Positions 15,300 to 26,930 of a stretch of DNA of 64,000 bases are shown here, in pieces. The DNA comes from Pardosa pseudoannulata (taxonomy: Eukaryota > Arthropoda > Arachnida > Araneae > Lycosidae), in contig CM063509.1 in NCBI GenBank assembly GCA_032207245.1, forward strand, positions 105,305,521 to 105,369,520, given 5' to 3'. Every line of letters begins with the position of its first letter. Position 1 is the first letter of the stretch. The notes beneath the pieces were generated by a model, which saw only the letters and a list, made by a program, of their open reading frames with translations, made no database searches and was not told the DNA's origin. The position numbers and the translations under genes are program-made.

Positions 15300-17058
15300 A
15301 ACACGTTAATCTTACTGTAATGTAATAGATTATATAAAATTATTATGTTCTAAGAACTTTTTTATTATTACTAAGTTGTTGTTTTTCATATTTCTAATGT
15401 ATTTTCTATGCTTTTGTGAGAAGTACTGCACCTATAAAAGTAATTATTTTTTGTCCATAAATGATCAGGTTTTGCACATTTTTTTATTAGATTCTTATTT
15501 ATGTAATAGTTTATTGTGCCTGTTAACATAATCAAAGTAGTTATACTTTGATACTTAATAGTACTGTGTAAAGTGTTTAATTTTTTCAAAATATATACTT
15601 TTTTAAGTGCTAAAAAATCTATTTTACATTATTTGGCCAGTTTCTGATGTTTTCTTCCCCTTCACTTAAAAAAAATTTAGTTTTGCTGTATACGGGATCC
15701 ATATCGAAGCGCATAAGTTACAATGAAAACAAGCAATGTTTTGCCAACGAAAAGTTGAGTTGTAGTCAGCACTCGTATTTGTTTACAAACATGCACTTTC
15801 TCTCTAGGATTCCGCGCCTAGGGGAATTTGGGTAGACTTCATCGACAGAATAGAGTAATCTTATACCCTGCAAAATTGGTCGAAGTTGCATCATGAACTA
15901 GTTGTCTGTACATTTCAGAACGAATATCAAAATTAATAAAAATTGTTTTTTACGTTTATTTATCATTATGTAGGCCCTTTTCGGATTTTTAATGCAATTC
16001 ATTTATTTTTAAAACGTTTATTTTTATTTTCTCAAAATTTTTAACTTTCTCGTTTCTGATCATTATTATTCAATAAACAAAAATCTATAACACCTAAACT
16101 AAGTTAATAAAAATTATTGTTCTAATTAAAAATTATTATTTAGGCCCTTTTTGGATTTTTGGTACAATTTATTTATTTTTAAAACTTATATTTTTATTTT
16201 TTCAAAAATTTTCAAATTTTTTCGATCTTGCTCAATATTGTTCTAATTTTTTCAACTCTTTTCGTACGGATGTCACTGGCCACAAAAATATTTTAAGTTT
16301 TCTATCCCTAAACTCTCTACTCTCTAGTTTTTGTGCTATGAACTCACGAATCCACCCTTCTATCTCTTTGCTCTTTTATGTGTTTATTTTTCGCTCGTTG
16401 TCATTTTTGTGCTTACTGACAGAAGCCTCTGGATTGAAGGGCTCGGCCCACATGGTCCAGTTTTACCACTACCTTTGAAGCCTTTGAACGAATATAATAT
16501 TTTCACATCAACTTAGATTTGTAGACATTACTATGAAAAATGTACAAAGAAAATTTTGAAATTATGGAACGCACGTAGATTTTCATGTGTATTTCATGTG
16601 CATTTTAGCACGAAACAGTTGTCAGAATATTCGTCTCGTGTAATAAGGCCTTAATAATAGTTATAAATAATAATAACACTCTTTAAACAGCAATTAAGTT
16701 ATTATAACTCTAAAATGTAAAATTATTTTAGACCAACTTTAAGAATCAAATTAATAATAATGTATTTATTCTGTTTGATCTAAAAGACACATAAATAGTT
16801 ATTCCCAATTTTTTATTTTTAAAATTATGTCAAACAATTCAAAAATGTGTTATAATAAAATCCATTAATGAAATATTTTATTGAATTTAGTTCGTGCAAT
16901 AGATAACTAATGTCTTATTAATTTACAGAACCAATTTTTTAAGTAAAATTTGCATGGATAGTTTAATCATGTAGTAAAAATAATTCAAAGACTAACTCCA
17001 AAAATATACCCAAATTTATAATCTATTACTTGGTTAAGGAAATAGACAGAATACAGGA
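15300..17058. other. AT-rich stretch with a small direct duplication
   Basis: A ~168-bp direct repeat pair lies at about 15930-16060 and 16100-16230 (shared TAGGCCCTTTT.GGATTTTT). Short frames at 15386, 15647 and 16331 are unsupported. A CGTGTAATAAGGCCTTAA word is at 16637-16654. No gene seen. Confidence 0.45.
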
Positions 17059-17060
17059 TA

Positions 17061-17649
17061 CGAGGGTTGTGGCATAAGTTATACCAACTATTTTTTTTTC
17101 TTGTTGATATGTAAATGGATCCCAAACGCATATGTGTTATGTTGCAGTTTTGCAGGCATAGTGTGTATGCAGAACAACAGATGGCTCTGTGGTAGCTGGT
17201 ATTCGCGCAGCGAGGTCTGTGAAATCAGTAAGCTGGTGAGCGTTGTGCGACATGGAAGTAACTCGTGTTGAGCAGCGCGCTAACATCAAAATAGCCACTG
17301 ATTCTTGCGGAAAATTTCCTACCCGCCGTGTTACAGAATGGTAGGGTAGGGTATTATCCCCGAGGGATTCCACTAATTCACTGTGACATTCCATCGTATT
17401 TCTACCTTGGAAAAAGATTATTTTGATGTAAGCGCGCTGCTCAACACGGGTTACTTCTATCTCACGACACTCACTGACGATTTCAATGCCCTCGCTACGC
17501 TACTGCCAGCGATCACAGAGCCATCTGTTGTTCTGCATACACACCATGCATTCAGAACTTCCACACGACACATATACATTTGTGATCCATACACATATCT
17601 CCAAGAAAAAAAAAACAAACAATTGCCATGAATTATGCCCCAACCCTCG
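17061..17649. mobile_element. Fold-back element with ~235-bp inverted arms, TA duplications
   Basis: Left arm 17061-17299 is the reverse complement of the right arm 17416-17649 (end word CGAGGGTTGNGGCATAA; shared GTGTGTATGCAGAACAACAG). TA flanks both ends (17059-17060; 17650-17651). The central 116 bp is unique. The terminal word also ends the mariner remnant near 62150, so this is probably a non-autonomous Tc1/mariner-type element. Long frames inside are shadows of the arms. Confidence 0.88.
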
Positions 17650-17651
17650 TA

Positions 17652-18111
17652 TGCAATAGAAACAGTGCTATTTTGGTCCTTACAGCCGTATTCCAAAACA
17701 TTAGATGGACTTTGGAGTTTACCGTGATGGACGGGAACAAAATAAACATTTTCTGAGATCATAGAATATTATTGCTTCGCTCCATGTTCTCATTGGTTTT
17801 CTTTAAATTTGGCATTCTTCCAAGATTCACCTTTTTATGTGCCTGCTGAGCGTGCTCTCCGACACGTGTTTAAAAAAATGTAGAGGCTAAGTACTAGGAT
17901 GTAGGTAGAATAGCCGGTACCATTGCTTGGCCTTGTTTTTGAAGAGCGAAGTGCTCGCACTAGTTTTTTTTTAGTTAAGTAAAAAGTGATATTGTCTTAA
18001 GTTTTTAAAATCTTTTAGTGTGAATTTTTTTGCGTAGCGTGAGGAGATACTTGTAAGGGAAGAAACTTTATAATGTTAAGAAAAGCTCTTTTATCTTGAA
18101 ATTGAAGATGG
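17652..18111. other. Unique sequence between fold-back element and LTR
   Basis: No supported feature. Confidence 0.4.
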
Positions 18112-19029
18112 TGTAACGGCGTAATTTAACGGTGTGTCTACATCAAAGAACTTTGCTTTGAGAAATGAACTTCGCTTATGTGGATACAAAGGGGTTGTTT
18201 TCCCCGGCACCACGATGTCTAGACTTTTGTGTCCTACAGTAGCGAAACAACAGACCAGACAACCGGGCGCCCAGACTGATAGCCAGAAGTATGACCACCG
18301 GAACTACAAAGGAATGCTGCGACATTGGATCTTCGCCGACACGAATTTCAGAGACTCCTGGGATTGAGGCCAGTGATTGTCTAGCCCAGACCAATCCAGT
18401 TGGTTGAAGGTGAGGTTATCGCCAGATGATCCAATAATGAAATTGTGGGCGATGCCCTCTCGGTTAGACGCCCCTCCTTTAGAAAGAGACGAGAGATGGT
18501 TTTTTAGAGAAGTAGTTAGTTAGCTAGCAACTAGCTAATTCGCAGTTCGCCTTGACCAGTCTCTCCATCGGAGAGTTTTTCTTAGCGAAAATCCCACCTT
18601 GGGATATATCTCTTTCTGAGATTGAGAACGATACCCTGTGCCTTGATTTTTCTTTTAATTCGATCTTCTTCAGGATTGAGCGTGTATTCCTCTTACGAAT
18701 TCGGACTTTGTTTTATCTTCTTCGAAGATACCAATTGCTACTTCAAACTCTCGTCTAATTGAGAGTACTGCCTACATAATTACTACCGAAAACTTTTACG
18801 CGAAGCTACAGAATTGTTATGTTCCGTCGGTTGCTAAACCATTCGGCAGGGATCCTTTTTTCGTACGTATCTATTTAGGCCTACGTCTAGTGTTTCACAT
18901 GCTTGTGAACTGTATCTGTATTGTGTATCTAGAAATGTGTATATAGCTGTGAGGTATAAGTAAATAATTTATTCAAGAAACACCTGTTTCTTCATTGTGT
19001 TACCTAAATCACGGATCGGATACGTTAAA
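18112..19029 (+). mobile_element. Solo LTR, family L1, second copy
   Basis: Homologous along its length to 13935-14889: start TGTAACGGCG, shared GACCAATCCAGTTGGT, GAGCTAGC-type segment, and end GGATACGTTAAA (terminal CA lost). It lacks the ~95-bp internal duplication of the other copy. Hairpins are kept at 18561, 18591, 18608, 18715, 18748 and 18894, several with compensating changes. No clear target duplication is visible. Confidence 0.88.
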
Positions 19030-19789
19030 TTGTTATATGCTGATGGTTTAGGGCTATGAGACTGGATATCTTAGAAAATAAAATTATCATTTTTGTTTGC
19101 TTATAAATATACTTTTTACAAAAGTGTTACTAAAATGTTCGAACATTAGTACCTCATGTATATTTTTCTTAAGTGAAAAATTAAATTAAAAATTAATTTC
19201 GATAACATTAAAAAGAGATGATTTGTATCACAATAAAAAAAGTGAAAAAAAAAATAACCAAAGAAAATTTTCAGAGCAATTAATGAAACAAAATGTCAAT
19301 GCGAGAGTAAAAAAAAGTTATAAATCAGCAAATCTTTTAACATTACCGGCAAACATTTTTCAAATAATCTCTCCGAGAATCTGCCCCTAAGCCATTGCTA
19401 GCTTCCTTTGATGCTTTATCCGATCTTTCTTTTTTTTTCGTAAATATTTCAACAAAAGCCAAACAAATGCTGACGGGGCTTGATTGTTTATTTTAATAAT
19501 ATATAGAGTGTAACATGTCTCATTAGTGTCGTAACGGCCGTAATCAAAAGTATTAATTACGGGAGAGAAAGACGTGGTAACAGATATAAAAAGATTGTGG
19601 AGTATTTTAAAACAACTTATACTGCATAAAGTGCTTAAATCCATTAAAGCGGCTGAAACCTTAAAAATCGGCCCTGAGCCCATAAGAAGTGATGGAAAAT
19701 TACTTTCACCTTTTCAATGACCGAGTCATTTATGCCGATTCGATATCGATGCATTTCTTAAATCTAAGTTATTATCGATTGTACAGAAT
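19030..19789. other. AT-rich stretch, nothing recognised
   Basis: A 98-codon minus frame (19387-19683) has no recognisable motif. Confidence 0.4.
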
Positions 19790-20931
19790 TCCCTATATAA
19801 TAATAGCTTAAGTTATCTGTCCGTCTGTCCTCGAATTTATGAAGCGGTTGGACTTGGAATGGATATAGGCATCCTTATTGAATTCTTGATGAGTTAGGGT
19901 TAGCAAAATTCAAAGCGAGTGAAGTTTATCTTCTCCTTAAATAACCATCCGACTCTGAAATAAAGTGGTATAAATATGCTTCATATCACATCGAAAAATA
20001 CTGTCGTCTTTAAAACGTTCGAAATCCCCTCTTCCCCCCTTTTCGAGCGTTTTTTGCTATTATTTCAAGCCCTATTTTCCCCGGTCAAGAGCAGTCGATT
20101 ACATTTATCAATTTATCACATAATAAATAGATAAAAATAACATTTTTTATAGCATTATTACGTCATTTCTCTAACCATTTAATCATTTCTTATTTTAAAT
20201 TATTTAAATAACGTCGGCATTATTTTCATACGTTTTATCACTAAACTTAGATATTACGTATATAATTTTCTTTTATATTTGGCTTAAATAATAGATTAGG
20301 CACATATGTGATAATTTTAAATTTAATCATCGATTTTTTTTGGTTGCAATGAAATTTTATCACCGGTATTAACAACAAATACTATCTACCTCCAGGGTGT
20401 GGTGGAAATGATAATTTTGTTCCTTTATTTCCATTAATTACTGTGGCAAAAAGATTGGGGAGAACTTAACGATATTTTCGACTTAGCTTAAAAAATTCTG
20501 AATTATCTTTCTAAATGAATTCAACGTAATTAAATGTGTCTTTTCAGAAAAAGTCTAAGAGTGTTTTTCACGGACTAATAAATATCTATCGTTTAAGTTA
20601 TATTTCTTTGAAAATTAAGAAGTTTGTTAGTTTGGGTGTTTGCTTTTCATACATAACCGCACGGTTTGGAACTATTGCGGGTATTCAAACAGCCCATCGC
20701 TGTATCACTGATCTAGCTCACTCGCTGTTTGAGATTTAACTGTACCCCTCACTATTTGACATCGCTTTCCGAGTACCGCTGTTGAACTTCGGAAAACTTC
20801 GGATATTTTTAGAAACATGTTTGAACAATTACATTCGGTGGAGGTGAAAAAAGATGAATGGATAGAAGAATCCATATATTTTTGATGATTGTTAGAAAAA
20901 TTTTACTGATCCGTATATGATTTTTATGCTG
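19790..20931 (+). mobile_element. Helitron-like element, family H1, copy A
   Basis: 5' end TCCCTATATAATAATAG and then TTATCTGTCCGTCTGTCC; 3' part TTTTACTGATCCG...ATGCTG is a decayed version of the hairpin plus CTAG end. It shares an internal block (CTACCTCCAGGGTGTGG) only with copy C. The stretch 20680-20890 before the 3' end is not found in other copies, so an insert is likely. Confidence 0.75.
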
Positions 20932-20934
20932 TAA

Positions 20935-21365
20935 AAGAAATTTGAAGCTTAAGCAATTAATACTATAGTTGTACAGTAGTGATCAGTTATCGTTTTAAAC
21001 ATCATAGGATGCCATTTACGGAAAAAAGGCAAACAAAAGTTTTATTTGTTATTACATGTAAAACAATGTACTGTAAAATGAAGTTTAATAATAGATAAAG
21101 CAATTTGTCATGATTTCTGTCTATTTATTTGCCGGAAAAAAAAATTTATGAGCGCTGTTCAAAAAATCACAAAGTGTCGATCCAGATGGAAAAATTTAAA
21201 CAATAGAAATTACTTGAAAGATTTATAGGTTGTTTATAAGATTGCCCTCTACCTACTCTCAAGAGGAAAACTCTTTCTAAAAAAATAAAAATACTACAAA
21301 TTATTTTTTAGAGGGATCTAAAAATAAACACCAGGCGGTAATGGGTTAGATGTCTGTTAAGGGAG
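20935..21365. repeat. Dispersed repeat X next to Helitron copy A
   Basis: Matches 51325-51665: GATCA.TT.TC.TTTTAA.CATCA near the start and a GGTAATGGGTTA / GGTATTAATGGATTAA end. Both copies lie directly downstream of an H1 Helitron. The TTAACCCATTA-type end suggests a TTAA-targeting element. Confidence 0.55.
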
Positions 21366-22433
21366 CAGATATGTTTTTAGATAACTACTAAAAAGGAAGA
21401 AATTTAAATTGTTTATATAGCCATAACTTATTTATAAACTTGCATGTCAATGATAATTTTTAACGAGATACTAATGCTGAATTTAAAACCATTTTGATAT
21501 AAATGTGTATATGTTTATAGAAATACTTCGCACAAGAGGTCAAAAAGACAATTCTTTACTATGAAAACTTATGGTGTTTTTTCCGGTACAGTTTCCTAAA
21601 AACCCTTTCAAAATTAGCATAGACATTATACTTTTTTTTATAGTACTTTAATTTTGAATATTTTCTTAAATCAGTTTTTAGATGGAAAACCGTTTATGTT
21701 AAAACCAGTAGGTCACAACACTATCATTTTCTTGTTAATTCTCTGACTGTTGAACTTGTGCATATGTGAAATAACTTGCATGATTCCTGTGGATAGAAGC
21801 ATAAATATAGAACTGGTAAATTGTGATTCTGAACTGCTATAGTTGTATATTTTCACCTTTATGTTAAGACTTAAATATCCCATACTCAATATATTGAAGT
21901 CCATTGTCAAAGGATCAAAATTCAATTTGATTTGAGCAATTAAAATGACAACTCATTCTTCTTTTTTTGTCTCAGAATCTCAATGTTTAGAGCATTAAAT
22001 TACCTTGTTGGGTATTTACATGACTTAATTATCAGATGGGCAAGTGGGACAATAGCAAATGTCCCCCTGTCTCACCTTCAAGTATTAAATAATCCCAAAT
22101 CTTAGTTATTACAACAATATATTTTTACATATTTTTACATTTACTGTTGGCATTACTTTTAACAAACAAAGAAGAAATACTTTTCAAATTTTACATTTTA
22201 GAGGAAGTGGGGGACCCTTTACCCTAGGACCCTATCTAAGTATGATCTAACCCAGACTATTTATAATTTGATTATAAAATATTTTGTAGGTAAATTTTAT
22301 GTACTTAATTTAGTATCGTGGATACAATACAATCTAATTTTAATTGGCATAAAAAAGCATTTTAAAAATTTTGAGATGGACACAACATGACTTCCTTGTA
22401 CACCTATTAAATTGCACACGAAACTGGACTCAA
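21366..22433. other. AT-rich stretch, nothing recognised
   Basis: No repeat copy or supported frame. A 70-codon minus frame at 21713-21925 is unrecognised. Confidence 0.45.
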
Positions 22434-22506
22434 CCCCTTACCTGTGCAATATATTTGAGAAAAACGTGCCAAAAATGGAACCTTTTTCTATAATTTTGTT
22501 AATTAC
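22434..22506 (+). mobile_element. 5' fragment of piggyBac-like family A
   Basis: AACCCCTTACCTGTGCAATA and the following ~60 bases (ATATTTGAGAAAAACGTGCC...) match 5069-5145. It is cut off by a Tigger-MITE fragment. Confidence 0.75.
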
Positions 22507-22612
22507 GATGGATTCCACTTAATGTGATTACGGTTAATGTTATCAATTGCTTATTGTTATCGAAATCACTTTTCCCGATTTTCTCTAGTCACTTGTATGT
22601 TAAAATTATCGT
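22507..22612 (+). mobile_element. 5' fragment of the Tigger MITE family
   Basis: GGATTCCACTTAATGTGAT and the next ~90 bases match the first part of 22875-23657; the rest is missing. Confidence 0.75.
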
Positions 22613-22874
22613 TAAAATTGCTAATACCCTTAACATAAAAAGTTTGTTTTCCGGATTGTATTGCTTGATATTTTTAATGTAAAAAGTGTACTGTATTACT
22701 CTTAAATTTGAGCTGAGGAAAAACTCTCTGGTAAGATAATAAGAATATTCAATTTTTGTGCTATAAAAGGCAAAAACAAACGTAAAGATGAAATATCTTT
22801 GATAATTTAGCATTTAAAAAAATACAAAATGAAAAAATCAAGATTTTTTAAGAATTGTATTTTTACATTATATA
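22613..22874. other. AT-rich unique sequence
   Basis: Nothing supported. Confidence 0.4.
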
Positions 22875-23657
22875 CAGTGGTCTCCGATTAATGTGATCGC
22901 GGTTAATGTTATCAATCGCTTATTCTTATCAAAATCACTTTCCCGATTTTCTTTATTCATTTGTATGTTAAAATTATCGTTTTATGTGACCATTACATCA
23001 GTTAATGTTATCAGTTTTCGAATCTTATTTTAACTGGCAAAGGAATATTCACAATATATTCAGAAGGAACCTATCCTTTCTTTTTCTTCGCTGTTGTTTG
23101 AATTTTTGATTCCACCTAGGGAAATAAGGAATGAACAAAGGAGTGGAAAATTATACGCTTCTGAAATTTTTCATAAATACGCACACCCTGCTGGTGGTCA
23201 GTGGTTGTCAGATAAGCAGAAGGCAACACATTCTTATCGGAACTGAGAAGGAGCGTATTCACATTTTATGCCTTGCTCGCTTACATGCAGCTTGTCGATA
23301 TGGAAGCCAGAAAGCGAAATGATTTAACATTAAAACAAAAGATCGAAATTTTAAATCGTTATGACAGGTTGATTATGATTACGAACAATTTATCAATGAA
23401 TTCTTAGAAAAAATTGTAGACAGTCAACAATTGATCAATTTTTTTTAATTATGTATACAATTCTTATGTTTTAAAGGATAATATACAGTACATAAATATA
23501 AGGTGTGTTTTTTCATTTTGTTTTGAAATTTAGTACGTGTGAATTAAAGGGGGGGGGGTAAATTTATCTAATTTTGCATATCGTTTATTGTTATCAATCG
23601 GTTGTTGTTATCAAAATCACGGTGTCCCAAACTGATCGCATTAAGCGGAGTCTACTG
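22875..23657 (+). mobile_element. Tigger MITE, complete copy (783 bp)
   Basis: Inverted ends CAGTGGTCTCCGATTAATG and the complement of CAGTAGACTCCGCTTAATG, flanked by TA (22873-22874; 23658-23659). Subterminal GTTAATGTTATC/TTGTTATCA words are repeated. Starting at 23300 it keeps 23 codons of a transposase start, MEARKRNDLTLKQKIEIL, the first helix of a CENP-B/psq HTH, so it is an internal deletion of a Tigger relative. Other copies: 22507-22612, 25640-26928, 32392-33334. Confidence 0.93.
23300..23368 (+). pseudogene. Residual transposase start inside the Tigger MITE
   Basis: ATG followed by a basic segment and KQKIEILNRYD, equivalent to the KLKEKVDLLN helix of the full-length Tigger at 6735-9082. 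The frame leaves homology after 23 codons and soon stops. The same piece is present in the copy at 32640-32711 (minus). Confidence 0.7.
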
Positions 23658-23871
23658 TAGTTATTGTCGCATAATACAAGATAAGCAACAAATATATTCA
23701 ACATTGTCAAAGGATGAGAGAAATTATCACTGGTATTCGCTTCACTTACAGCAGTTATATCTTTTGTGTGGTATCCTCTTTTGGCACAGAACTAAGATAC
23801 GTTGTGTTAGTTCATAATATTAGTGTTATACTTGAAAATGTCTATAACAGTAGTGTGATTAAATGAATTTA

Positions 23872-25146
23872 TTGGGTTGGCAACTAAGTAATTGCGGATT
23901 TTTTTTTAGAAAATCAAAGACAATTTTTTCATGGAACTAAATAACTTTATTCTGTAATGCATTGCCCATTTTGATCAATGACCTTTTGCCATCTTTCAGG
24001 CAACATCATAATCCCACGTTCATAAAACTTCTGGTTTTTATTAGCAAAAAACTGAATCAGGTACGATTTGACATCATCATCATTATTGAAATTTTTACCA
24101 TTCAAGGAGTTTTGTAAAGATCGAAAAAAAAGTAATCAGATGGTGCAAGATCAGTACTATATGGTGGATGTGACAAAACATCCCAACCAAGCTCCAATAA
24201 TTTTTGCCGAGTGACCAAAGATGTGTGTGGCCTTGCATTGTGATGATGGAATAGAACAACTTTTCGATTTGTCAGTTTGGGCCGCTTTTTTCAACTGCAT
24301 TGTTTAATTTCGTTAATTGTTTAATGTAGACATCAGGATTGATCGTTCGGTTGGGTGGTAAGAGTTCAAAGTAGACAATTCCTTTGTAATCCCACCAAAC
24401 TGATATCAAAACCTTCTTTTGATGAATATCAGCTTTTGGTGTTGTTTGAGTGTGTTCACCTGGCCTGCTCCACGATCTTTTCCGCTTGATATTGTTGTAA
24501 ACAACCCATTTTTCATCGCCAGTTATCAGTCGTTTTAAAAATGGATCATTTTCATTACGCTTCTTTAGCAAGTCACAGCTGTTAATGTGTAGCGTTAAAT
24601 GTGTTTCTTTCAGTTCGTGAGGAACCCATATATCGAGTTTTTGAACATAGCCAAGTTGTTTTAAGTGATTTTCAATGCATGTATGTGATACATGAAGCTT
24701 CTCTGCAATCTCACGTGTTGTACTGTGACGATCCGAATCGATTATTGCTTTGATTTGGGCGTCATCAACTTCAACTGGACGACCAGAGCGTTTTTCATCT
24801 TTGAGTGAAAAATCACCAGAACGAAATTTGGCAAACCAATTTTGACACTGTCGTTCTTTTAAGGCTTCGTCATCATAAACATCACATAAATTTTTATGAG
24901 CTTGAGATGCGTTTTTCCCCTTGCGGAAAAATATGACGAAAATGTTCCTTTTGATTTTCCATTCTTCAACGAAGGCCAAGCGAAAACTACGCAACCAATC
25001 AAAAAACTTTTTTTACTGATTGACACCTGAATTGCCAACTATCAAATAACAAAATGTGTTTTACATTTGTACTACGTCTGCAAACCTAAAAATTCAACTG
25101 ACGCCATCTATGAGTGAAATCCGCAATTACTTAGTTGCCAACCCAA
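23872..25146 (-). mobile_element. Full-length mariner transposon (1275 bp)
   Basis: Perfect 30-bp inverted ends beginning TTGGGTTGGCAACTAAGTAA, flanked by TA (23870-23871; 25147-25148). Length and single transposase gene are typical for mariner. The end sequence resembles the cecropia-type mariners that include the parent of human SETMAR; that subfamily call is tentative. Identical ends suggest a fairly recent insertion. Confidence 0.96.
23947..24962 (-). pseudogene. mariner transposase, two frameshifts and Asp-to-His in the catalytic triad
   Basis: The family start (MENQKEHFRHI) is at 24962; a frameshift near 24930 leads into the main frame (RKGKNASQAHKNL...). Paired HTH domains span roughly the first 115 codons. 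The linker motif WVPHEL is present, and TGDEKWV holds the first catalytic Asp. A one-base loss in an A-run near 24290 then shifts the frame. Beyond it, the second catalytic block reads FHHHNARPH where the family has FHHDNARPH, so Asp is His. YSTDLAPSDY keeps the third Asp. Stop TAA is at 23947. About 338 codons, the normal size; catalytically dead. Confidence 0.95.
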
Positions 25147-25148
25147 TA

Positions 25149-25639
25149 GTTTATTCAAAAATATAAGAAATCATTGGTCAACATTTTGCAATAGATAGTG
25201 TAATCAATGCACATTTTCTCCAAAAGTAGCATGCAAGATTTTTTTTTTACAACTAGGCATTTAGACATTAAATATTTTGAACATTTAGGCATTAAATATT
25301 TTGAAATCGTTTAAAAAGATGAGAGAAGTACATTAGACAAAATTAAAAGTATAGTAGTCTCCCAATCAAAATGTTTCAATGGTGTTAAATTTTGGATTTT
25401 AAAATATTTACTTCAGAAGTAGTTATTTTTAATTAACTATTATTATTTTTTTTGCAATACATGATAAAAAAAATTAGAATTTTTTTCTAATTTTTTAAAG
25501 TGCTTGATTTTTTTGCGTTTATTATTTTACATAAAGGAAGGAGAAAATATTTAAAGTTAATAAAACATTCATCGTATACATTTACAGCTGGTGATATGGA
25601 ACTACCATTCGAAATTTGTGATATATGTCATAGTAAGAC
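25149..25639. other. AT-rich stretch, nothing recognised
   Basis: A short direct duplication of ATTTAGACATTAAATATTTTGAA-like sequence (25255-25305). No gene. Confidence 0.45.
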
Positions 25640-25779
25640 CGACTTTTAACCGATTTCTTAGAAAAAAATGTAGACAGTCAACAACTGATTAATTTTTTAA
25701 ATTATGTATACAATTCTTATGTTTTAAAGGATAATTATACAGTAGATAAATATAAGGTGTGTGTTTTCATTTTGTTTTG

Positions 25780-26801
25780 GTTTGGTTTGGAGCGCTACGG
25801 TCTACTGTTTTGCACACGAGGGCTAATGAGACCGGGACCTACTGCTTAACCCCTATTGTACCACACCAGCTAAATACTTCTGTAAGTTATTAAAACTTAA
25901 TCCATATCATTAATACGGTGTAACTAAGTATATAAAACCAAAATTTTGAAAAAAAAAATATTTTTAATTTTTTATGCAATTGGCTGTCTTATAAATAGGA
26001 CAACGGTCCATTACGCTACTAAAACTTAACAAATATCACTTGCATTGAATTAGGCTGATTCACAGATCAAATTTGGGGAAATGGTCAAAACAAAGTCAAA
26101 CGTTACATTTTAAGCATACTGTTGTTGGTTTTCCCTTGCAGTTATTGAACTGGCAGTAAGAGAGTAAGTTTATCTTGCAATCTCCAGTTTTTCTGAATGG
26201 AATAGACATCTATTTACCCCTTGTTGTGTCCAGGTGTGTAAACTGGTTTTCATTGAAAGATAAGAAAATGTGCGCTGTCAATGCAATATCGAATACATGG
26301 AAAAATAATCCTGATTGGACAGTCGTATTAATTTTAACGCACCTTTTTTATACTTACAAAATACACATGTAAAATATATTTTTCAACAAAAACTTTCAGC
26401 TACATTATTAGCTCTTTTTTTTTTTTAAACTAAAAGGAACCTCCACAATGTTTGAAAAAAAAATTATAAAAAATATAAAATTAAAGATTAAAAAATGACA
26501 ATTTTTAAGAGGTTGCTGAAAATAAATTTTACAATACAATATAATTTGATTTCTCAGTTTTTTTTTGTTAATATGCTAAAGTGTGTCTGTTTTAAATGTC
26601 TTAAAATAAAATCCACTCAGAAAATATTTATAACTTTATTATTAAATGGAATTTTATTTGCTGTCCTGTTTATAGGACAGCGGTCCAATATGGGTTAAAG
26701 CCGATTCCGAACGGCTACGAACATCCATGCCATAGTGGGATTCGAACCCACGAACTCCGGTACCGACGATCAGCGCCCTAACCAATCGGCCAGCGTTCGG
26801 C
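25780..26801 (-). mobile_element. tRNA-derived SINE, minus copy, split by a TTAA element
   Basis: 25780-25849 is the SINE 3' part (TTTGGTTTGG tail complement, AGCGCTACGGTCTACTG). 26695-26801 is the tRNA-like 5' part, with B-box complement GGATTCGAACC and A-box region. The SINE's own TTAA word is duplicated on both sides of the insert (25846-25849; 26695-26698). Target duplication is CATTTTGTTTTG. Confidence 0.93.
25850..26694. mobile_element. piggyBac-like TTAA element inside a SINE (845 bp)
   Basis: Inverted ends CCCCTATTGTACC and the complement of CCCATATTGGACC, bounded by TTAA. A strong hairpin, GCTGTCCT/AGGACAGC with a 6-nt loop (26660-26681), sits beside the right end. A decayed version with CGGTCCATTACGC is internal (25982-26014), so the element may itself be composite. 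No transposase remains; frames at 26175 and 26495 are unsupported. Confidence 0.85.
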
Positions 26802-26930
26802 CATTTTGTTTTGAAATTTAGTACGAGTGAATTAAAGGGGGGGGGGTAAATTTATCTTATTTTGCATATCGTTTATTGTTATTAAAATCATGTTTTGCCA
26901 AACTGATCACATTAAGCGGAGTCCACCGTA

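Larger units (their letters stand above)
25640..26928 (+). mobile_element. 3' part of a Tigger MITE carrying nested SINE and TTAA element
   Basis: 25645-25779 and 26802-26928 together match 23405-23657 of the complete MITE, ending AAGCGGAGTCCACCG then TA. The SINE lies between, with the 12-bp duplication CATTTTGTTTTG at 25768-25779 and 26802-26813. The MITE's 5' half is missing. Confidence 0.9.

Noticed and set aside
17137..17762. Frames of 82-101 codons in the fold-back element
   Set aside because: They lie in inverted arms and mirror each other; no protein signature.
13935..19029. A complete LTR retrotransposon between the two L1 LTRs
   Set aside because: The first has its own 4-bp duplication, the copies are strongly diverged and no gag-pol lies between.
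26720..26800. tRNA genes suggested by intact A- and B-box sequences (also 32930, 49959, 54141, 61597)
   Set aside because: All are heads of one SINE family with target duplications and A/C-rich tails; no independent tRNA gene.
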